Origin: Amorphochlora amoebiformis
Taxonomy: Eukaryota > Cercozoa > Chlorarachniophyceae
Direction of reading: 5' to 3'
Length of the DNA: 64,000 nt
Assembly: GCA_054601695.1 (NCBI GenBank)
Contig: BAAHQB010000072.1
Location: 434,001 to 498,000 of the forward strand
Part shown: positions 56,961 to 64,000 of the stretch, one piece after another
How the letters are laid out: each line of letters opens with the position of its first letter
Numbering within the stretch: the stretch's first letter is position 1
Notes under the pieces: generated by a model
The model's input: the letters and a program-made list of their open reading frames with translations, nothing else
Databases searched by the model: none
What the model was told of the DNA's origin: nothing
Made by a program: the position numbers and the translations under genes

Positions 56961-57004
56961 CATGCTATGCATGTATTATTTATACATATATTATATACAT
57001 ATAC

Positions 57005-57041
<37 letters not shown>

Positions 57042-57083
57042 CTAGAATATATACATGTGTGTACATATATATATACATATGTA

Positions 57084-57114
<31 letters not shown>

Positions 57115-57236
57115 AATATATATACATATATAATATATATATATATATGTATATAATATATATTTATAGGTATCATATGTATGTATATATATATATATAT
57201 ATCTAGTAAATGTATACACATATATATATATATATA

Positions 57237-57270
<34 letters not shown>

Positions 57271-57424
57271 TTGATGTACACTTTATATTATAATATACAC
57301 ATATATGTACATATATAAATATTTGTAAACGAAATAAGCAATATTCAACACATATACATACATATATAAATCGAGATAGATGAGGCGGAGAGTAGTAAAC
57401 AAAATATAGCTAAAAACATACAAT
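55122..57424. other. Convergent intergenic region with duplicated blocks
   Basis: Between the stops of the E2-like and UGT-like genes. A block of about 90 bases (TATTGCGCATACGCATGCC, GTGCACGCGTACGCGGTCTAAGA-type words, CTAGTATATGTGTACATATATG) occurs at about 55762 and 55858. A second block of about 62 bases (CGATGTACATGCTAGACATG, TCTAGATGTTAGTACGCATC) occurs at about 56171 and 56233. The DNA is rich in TACGTA/CTAG palindromes, like 6380-7500. No exon recognised. Confidence 0.7.
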
Positions 57425-57526
57425 TTACAGTTTTACATATAAGTTGAAAGGCTGATAACCTGAGGAATTTGAAATCTCTTCACACCGGCGTTTTATTGTT
57501 TTGGATCTCTTCTCATTCAAGAGGTA

Positions 57527-57569
<43 letters not shown>

Positions 57570-57748
57570 ATATATATATATACTCTCGCATGTGTGAATC
57601 TATATAATATGTATCATATAGACATATATGCAATGTACGCATACGCTTTCTTGGATTCTATCCTCTCTCCATACCCCTTTTTTCTTTTTTCATCTCTCTC
57701 GCATCTCCTCAAACTCACTCCCGCCACTCTCTCTCACCCTTCTCGACT

Positions 57749-57780
<32 letters not shown>

Positions 57781-58181
57781 CTCTTTCCTTCTCTCCCTCT
57801 CTTCTCTCCCTCCTCTCTCTTTCTCGTCCCTCTTTGTCTCTCATCTCTCTCTCCTCTCTCTCTCGCTCTCTCTCCTTCGTCTCCCTCCCAAACTCTGTCT
57901 TTCTCACTCCGTCTCTCTCTTTCTCTTTCTCTCCATCGTCTTTCTCTCCCTATCCCATCTCTTTCTCTCTCCCTCCCTCCCTCCATCTCTCTCTCCCTCT
58001 AACTCTCTCTCGCCCTCTATCGCTCCTTTCTCTCCCTTCCTCTGAGTCTCTTTCCTCTCTCTATATCTCTCTGACCCACCGTATGCAGGCTTCAAGCTCA
58101 GATTGTAGTGATCCTTTCTTTGCATCTATTACGAGACATATATATATATATATTATATATACATACACACATATATTTTAC

Positions 58182-58222
<41 letters not shown>

Positions 58223-58250
58223 TGGTGCGTTTGTGTGTGCAGAATATTAT

Positions 58251-58297
<47 letters not shown>

Positions 58298-58439
58298 GAT
58301 TTATTATATGCATTTTCGTATACACGTATGTATACATTGGTATTATATACACACACACACACATATATATATATATATTATATATATATATATATGTATA
58401 TAATATATATATATACATATATGTAGGTATGTACTTATA

Positions 58440-58479
<40 letters not shown>

Positions 58480-58855
58480 GTACCATCTGTTTGTAAGTGT
58501 ATGTCCACATACATATATCAAAATTTGTTTTTCTTTGAACAAAGCAGTATAGCTACATTCGTTCCTAGACTACGCAGCTATGCATAAGTGTATTATACAT
58601 ATATGTATACACACATGTACGGATGTCTATTTTTCCTCTCACATATATAGAGTTATATAGTTATGCGCATCTATGTATAAGTGTGTACGTATATATATAG
58701 GCATACATTAACGCAAATCTCTTTATAGCCCTATAGTATATATATATGTATTATATATATATATATATATATATCATATGAGTACATATGCATATGTATT
58801 TATGAACATACTCACAAACATATATGGGTATATAATATATATACATATATATATT

Positions 58856-58887
<32 letters not shown>

Positions 58888-59314
58888 CATTTAGTTATAG
58901 GTAAAAATGTATATATATATATATATTATATATATATATATATAATATATAAATGTATATATATATATATATAAATGTATATATATACATATATACACAC
59001 ATATACGTGTGTGTGTATAAATACCTAAAGTGCGCCCAATTCCAAGCCGCTCGACTGTCGCCCCCCAAAGAAATTGATCGTAGCTATTATATTATATTGT
59101 ATTATATATATTTATATATATATATATATATATGTATATTTAATTATTCTTATATACACATATGTACGATATATGTTGAAATGTTATATAATATCAGTAT
59201 ACATACATATGTATTATATATATATATATATATAAATCTTTACGTACGTTTATACATGTATATATACAAATATACATGTATGTGTATTAAGATAAATACA
59301 TATACACACGCATC

Positions 59315-59367
<53 letters not shown>

Positions 59368-59760
59368 GATGTATATGTAATATATATATATACATACATA
59401 TGTGTGTATATATATAATATATATAATTGAAGTAATACCGATAGTACTACTAATGATAAAGAAATTAGTAAAATAACAATATGTACAACGCGATTTATAG
59501 TAATAGTAATCAACGATTTGTAATAATAGTCATCAACGACCGATATTAGTGATGGTAAGAATAAGGCTAGCATTGATATCAAAATTGGTAATAATATGAA
59601 TTATATTATGATTGCAGAAATCTTAATAATAAGATAATGCTAGTAACGGTGATAAAATGAGCAAAATAACGGTATGTAGATTGATAATAGCAATCCTAAC
59701 AATTGGTAATACTAGTACTAACTAATTAACAACTAGAATTAGCAAGATGTGTATATTGGT

Positions 59761-59825
<65 letters not shown>

Positions 59826-59885
59826 ATATTAATATATATATATATATGTATATATGAAAATATTAACATATATATATATATATAT

Positions 59886-59921
<36 letters not shown>

Positions 59922-59974
59922 ACATTAACATTTTATATTAACACGCACACGCATATATGTGTAAACAAACATGT

Positions 59975-60012
<38 letters not shown>

Positions 60013-60024
60013 GATGTTACATGT

Positions 60025-60069
<45 letters not shown>

Positions 60070-60087
60070 ATTATATGCTGCATGTAT

Positions 60088-60130
<43 letters not shown>

Positions 60131-60183
60131 TCATGTATGACTATGATACACTAATAAAATCGATCATAATCCGTAACAACATG

Positions 60184-60218
<35 letters not shown>

Positions 60219-61490
60219 GTATATACATACATCTATACGTGAATACATACATACACATAAGTACATGCAGCACCAGAAAGGAATAATAATCTGCGCCTTC
60301 CCCGCGCGAATGGCTTGCCCGACGGTCTGAGCCCCCCCATGGTGGACAATCACGTCGCATCTGATAACACATCTGACTCTTCGACAAAACCACCTCTCTC
60401 TCGCTCTCTCTCCTCTCATTCCCCTTCTCTCTCGTTCACTCTTTCTCTCTTTCGCTCTCTCTCTTGCTCTCTCTTGCTCTCTCTCGCTCTCTCTCGCTCT
60501 CTTTAGCTCTCTCTCTCTCGCCCTCTTTCTCCCCTCGCTCTCTTTCGTTCTCGGTCTCTCTCTCCATTCCCTCGCTCTCTCATTATTCTCTCTGATTGAT
60601 TGAGATGCTCGATCTCATATAGAGAAACACAAGGTTATAGTTAACCTCAATTTTTTTCTCCTCTCTCTCTCTCTCTCATTCTTACTCTCTCGTCCTCCTG
60701 TACTTTTTTTTTCTCTTGTGCGTCTCTCGCTAGTTCCTCGCTAGTTCCTTCTCTCTCTTCCCTTATTCCTCTCGCTCTGCCACATATATACACACACTCA
60801 CCCGGTCGCATCTCGAGTTTTCTCTTGCTCCTCAAACATCTCTCACTCCCGCATATATATATATATGTGTATATTCGTATGTATATATTATATATGTGTA
60901 TATGTGTATATGTGTGAATTCACCTTTAGAAATAGTGTACGATGAAGCAGATAGCTATTCATGTATGTATATATATATATATGTATATATATATATGTAT
61001 TATATATACATATATATAAATATATATATATATCATGCTATATACATTCATACACGTTACATATATACACCTTGGAAACAATACACGGTGAGGCAGATAC
61101 GTAGCTGGATCTTGAAAAATCATGCAAATTCCTCTAAATTGACTTGAATTCGAGCTCTTCCGACCTCTAATGTCACTCACCTTAGGGTTAGGTTCAGGGT
61201 TAGATTGTCTAGGGCTAGGATGGGACCATTCAGCATGTCTTAGCCCCGGTGCCTGTTATGCTGCGAGCGACCTCAGCAGTTAGCGATTAGCAGTAGGGCT
61301 AGGCTAGTCGGGTTAGTGTACATGGTCAGGGTTTGGGTTGTGGTACGCACATACATATGTGTGATATAATTTAACATACAAAATACATATACAATTAAAA
61401 TTATAATGATAACAATAATAACTGTAATAATAAGAGTAATAATAATGATAATAATATGTACATATATACTTTATATATATATATATACTT

Positions 61491-61544
<54 letters not shown>

Positions 61545-61667
61545 AAAAATGTAAATATGCTTGTGTATATTTATATTATATATGTGCATATTATATTATA
61601 TGTTATATACATATATATTTTATAACATATATGCATATGTGTGTGTATATGTATATATATATATGTG

Positions 61668-61719
<52 letters not shown>

Positions 61720-61799
61720 ACAACCTCAACTCACACCCCAGCCCTATCTACCAAGCCCATGTGTACATTTATATTACATACACATACATAGATATATAC

Positions 61800-61892
<93 letters not shown>

Positions 61893-62048
61893 TATATATT
61901 TATAATGGTAACAAAAATAATAATGAGAATAAAAATAATAACAATAATAATAATAACAATAATAATATTGATAATAAACATTATAATAATAAGAGTAATA
62001 ATACAGTACAATCTTTGCCGCGGTATCCTTGGTTGTCTCCATTGTACC
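57425..62048 (-). CDS. Sterol-glucosyltransferase-like UDP-sugar glycosyltransferase (UGT80/GT28-type), C-terminal domain
   Basis: Exons in transcript order: probable 62010-62048 ([13 protein letters not shown], at the GSM motif position), 61071-61104 (acceptor could be 61110 or further upstream), 60274-60360, 59025-59083, 58080-58125, 57425-57527 (TAA). From 61104 onward phases close. The C-terminal UDP-sugar domain reads [20 protein letters not shown], then [52 protein letters not shown]. This matches the PHDWLFP...VVHHGGAGT...PFFGDQ.FWG...LGVGP pattern of sterol 3-beta-glucosyltransferases. These enzymes glucosylate membrane sterols at the cytosolic face. The usual glycine of HHGGAGT is glutamine here. 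The N-terminal acceptor domain was not found and may lie beyond the window; an open minus-strand exon at 63668-63713 could belong to it. A weak exon copy lies at 60924-60954. Confidence 0.88.
57655..58075. repeat. CT-rich degenerate microsatellite in a UGT-like intron
   Basis: About 420 bases of imperfect CT-rich sequence, hence GA-rich in the transcript of the minus-strand gene. A similar tract covers about 60385-60860 in another intron or just next to it. Open poly(SL)/poly(ER) frames here are artefacts. Confidence 0.9.
60924..60954 (-). pseudogene. Degenerate copy of the UGT-like exon 61071-61104
   Basis: On minus this segment reads [10 protein letters not shown] against [10 protein letters not shown] of the real exon, with AG before and GTGAAT after. 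It is one base longer before the donor, so using it instead of the real exon would break the frame. It lies about 115 bases downstream of the real exon across TA repeats. Confidence 0.7.
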
Positions 62049-62054
62049 CTGGCC

Positions 62055-62105
<51 letters not shown>

Positions 62106-62216
62106 TATATACATACATAATATAAGCATGATATTCATACAGAAATGAATAGATATGTGCATTATACATATATATATATGTATATATACATACATATATA
62201 TATATATATATACAGT

Positions 62217-62259
<43 letters not shown>

Positions 62260-62422
62260 ACACGAATATATATGTATAAATAAATATATAAATATATATA
62301 TATATATACTTCTACATATATACATACGTAAAAATATTTAGATTATATACATACATATATATACATATATATATATTATATATATATATATATATAAATA
62401 TTTACATATGTATATATTTATA

Positions 62423-62455
<33 letters not shown>

Positions 62456-62519
62456 GTAAGTGAGAGGATGAGGGAGAGAGAGTTTGTGCGAGAGAGATTG
62501 AGAGAGAGAGGGAGAAAGT

Positions 62520-62577
<58 letters not shown>

Positions 62578-62820
62578 AGGGAATAGAGAGGTAAGATAGA
62601 ACATTTATATGTTTATATACATTGTCTTACTCATCCTCTCCCACTCCCTAACTCTCTCGTCATCTCCTATTCCTCTCCCCCCCCTCTCCATTTGTCTCTC
62701 TCCGCAAGTATGTATGCATTTATTCACATCATTAATGGGTCCCAGTCCCAATAGGCATTAATACATGTGCTTTGAAAATATATTGCATAACTATATTATA
62801 TATGTATATATATATGTGTG

Positions 62821-62875
<55 letters not shown>

Positions 62876-62877
62876 CA

Positions 62878-62908
<31 letters not shown>

Positions 62909-62920
62909 TTGTTACCATAG

Positions 62921-62990
62921 AACCCAAGCCAAAGTACACGATTGAGTTCCCCAAGGCGCGATGTTTTTGTATTAGATTTAATGTATCATC

Positions 62991-63047
<57 letters not shown>

Positions 63048-63108
63048 GCATGTATAAATATACATTATATGTATATGCATGTATCACAATGAATACATAT
63101 ATAAATAT

Positions 63109-63151
<43 letters not shown>

Positions 63152-63194
63152 TATATGCATAGATATATATATGTATATACATATATACATATAT

Positions 63195-63260
<66 letters not shown>

Positions 63261-63423
63261 ATATGTAATAAATATAAAAACTAACAATATGTGTATACAT
63301 ATAATTTTACAGATTGGATGGAGTAGCCCTACTCTTTGGTCAGATTTATGGTATCAATCACTCGAGGCAGAGCAGGAATTTACTCACGCCAAGGACCGAT
63401 TACTTTGCGAAATCAATGTTTAG
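62921..63423 (+). CDS. Candidate 3' end of an unidentified plus-strand gene
   Basis: Two segments, 62921-62982 and 63313-63423 (TAG), join in phase 0 with GT-AG borders. They give [16 protein letters not shown] followed by [20 protein letters not shown] and a charged end ([12 protein letters not shown]). No family recognised and no upstream exon found. If the UGT-like gene continues past 63668, this would be a gene nested in its intron on the opposite strand; otherwise it is a neighbour. Confidence 0.5.
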
Positions 63424-63618
63424 AATGGGATGAATTGCTGTTTATCGCATTATTCTTACTCAGCTATTCCAAGGAGTGATCACAGGTGAACAATGTCTTG
63501 ACACCACTGTTGGCAACCAAGTGATAGATATCGTTCATCATCATATTTATTTGAGTTTTTTACGGCATCTAACACACTAATATAGATATACGTATATACA
63601 TGTGTGTGAGTGTGTGTG

Positions 63619-63665
<47 letters not shown>

Positions 63666-63667
63666 AC

Positions 63668-63713
63668 CAATTGTTTGGTCTCGAAAGGGATGGACTCCGG
63701 GACTAGCCAGAAC
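63668..63713 (-). CDS. Candidate minus-strand exon
   Basis: A non-repetitive 46-base block between TA arrays, with AG before and GT after on the minus strand, reading FWLVPESIPFETKQL. It could be an upstream exon of the UGT-like gene. Short and unsupported by homology. Confidence 0.35.
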
Positions 63714-64000
63714 CTATATGTATATATATAGATATAATATATATATATATATATATACATACATATATATATATATATAAATATATATATGTATATATAT
63801 TATATACTATGTACTATATATATATATACATATATACTACACACACATATATATGCATATATATATACACACACACATACAAAGAATGTTTGTATATAAT
63901 GTGCATGCATACACATATATATACAGATTATATTTGCAAACAACCAGTGTATTTATTTTATATGTACATATATATGTAGATGCGCAACAATATTATACAC

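Noticed and set aside
58490-58740. Minus-strand blocks that can be chained to 58125 ([13 protein letters not shown] and AIKRFAL)
   Set aside because: Exon 59025-59083 joins 58080-58125 directly in the UGT-family frame; the chained version breaks the family alignment.

Overview
This is a eukaryotic nuclear window, very probably from an alga with a complex (secondary) plastid. Three things point there. The nuclear gene chlD (Mg-chelatase subunit D) occupies the left end. A second nuclear gene (42691-43742) encodes a protein with an ER signal peptide, then a basic transit-like stretch, then a thylakoid-lumen-like signal, which is the layered targeting used for plastids reached through the ER. 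Short CCCTAA (TTAGGG-type) telomere-like tracts are scattered through introns and intergenic DNA. An intron-rich chlorarachniophyte would fit, but the sequence does not prove the lineage.

Most of the sequence is (TA)n and related microsatellite DNA. Nearly every long reading frame that can be called from it is low-complexity Y/I repeat translation and not a gene. The real genes are cut into small exons (19 to about 250 bases) with GT-AG introns, most of them inflated by TA repeats. I rebuilt each gene by requiring GT-AG borders, matching splice phases and, where possible, continuity with a known family. All coordinates come from reading by eye, with no transcript support.

Layout: chlD 3' part (+, 1-6075); a repeat-rich convergent intergenic region; a SWEET/MtN3-like sugar transporter (-, 8981-15271); a tentative 100-residue basic protein (-, 16428-19211); a small secreted or anchored protein (-, 20345-20964) divergent from a two-TM protein (+, 21022-23690); an unidentified 5'-incomplete gene (+, 24967-29587) with two extra candidate exons (30807-31002); a small membrane protein (+, 32154-36015) with a possible alternative last exon (36502-36666); a 249-residue multi-TM protein (-, 37337-42569) divergent from the plastid-targeted protein (+, 42691-43742); a phytanoyl-CoA-dioxygenase-like enzyme (-, 44578-52499) divergent from an E2-like protein lacking the catalytic cysteine (+, 52642-55121); a sterol-glucosyltransferase-like UGT (-, 57425 to at least 62048) with a candidate plus-strand gene end inside its range (62921-63423).

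The genes do not form a pathway. The common theme is architecture: three head-to-head gene pairs share start-to-start gaps of only 57, 121 and 142 bases, while introns reach over 1 kb of TA repeat, and at least three introns carry degenerate copies of the neighbouring exon or its splice site. No prokaryotic features (operons, ribosome binding sites, CRISPR) were seen, and no rRNA or tRNA gene was recognised.
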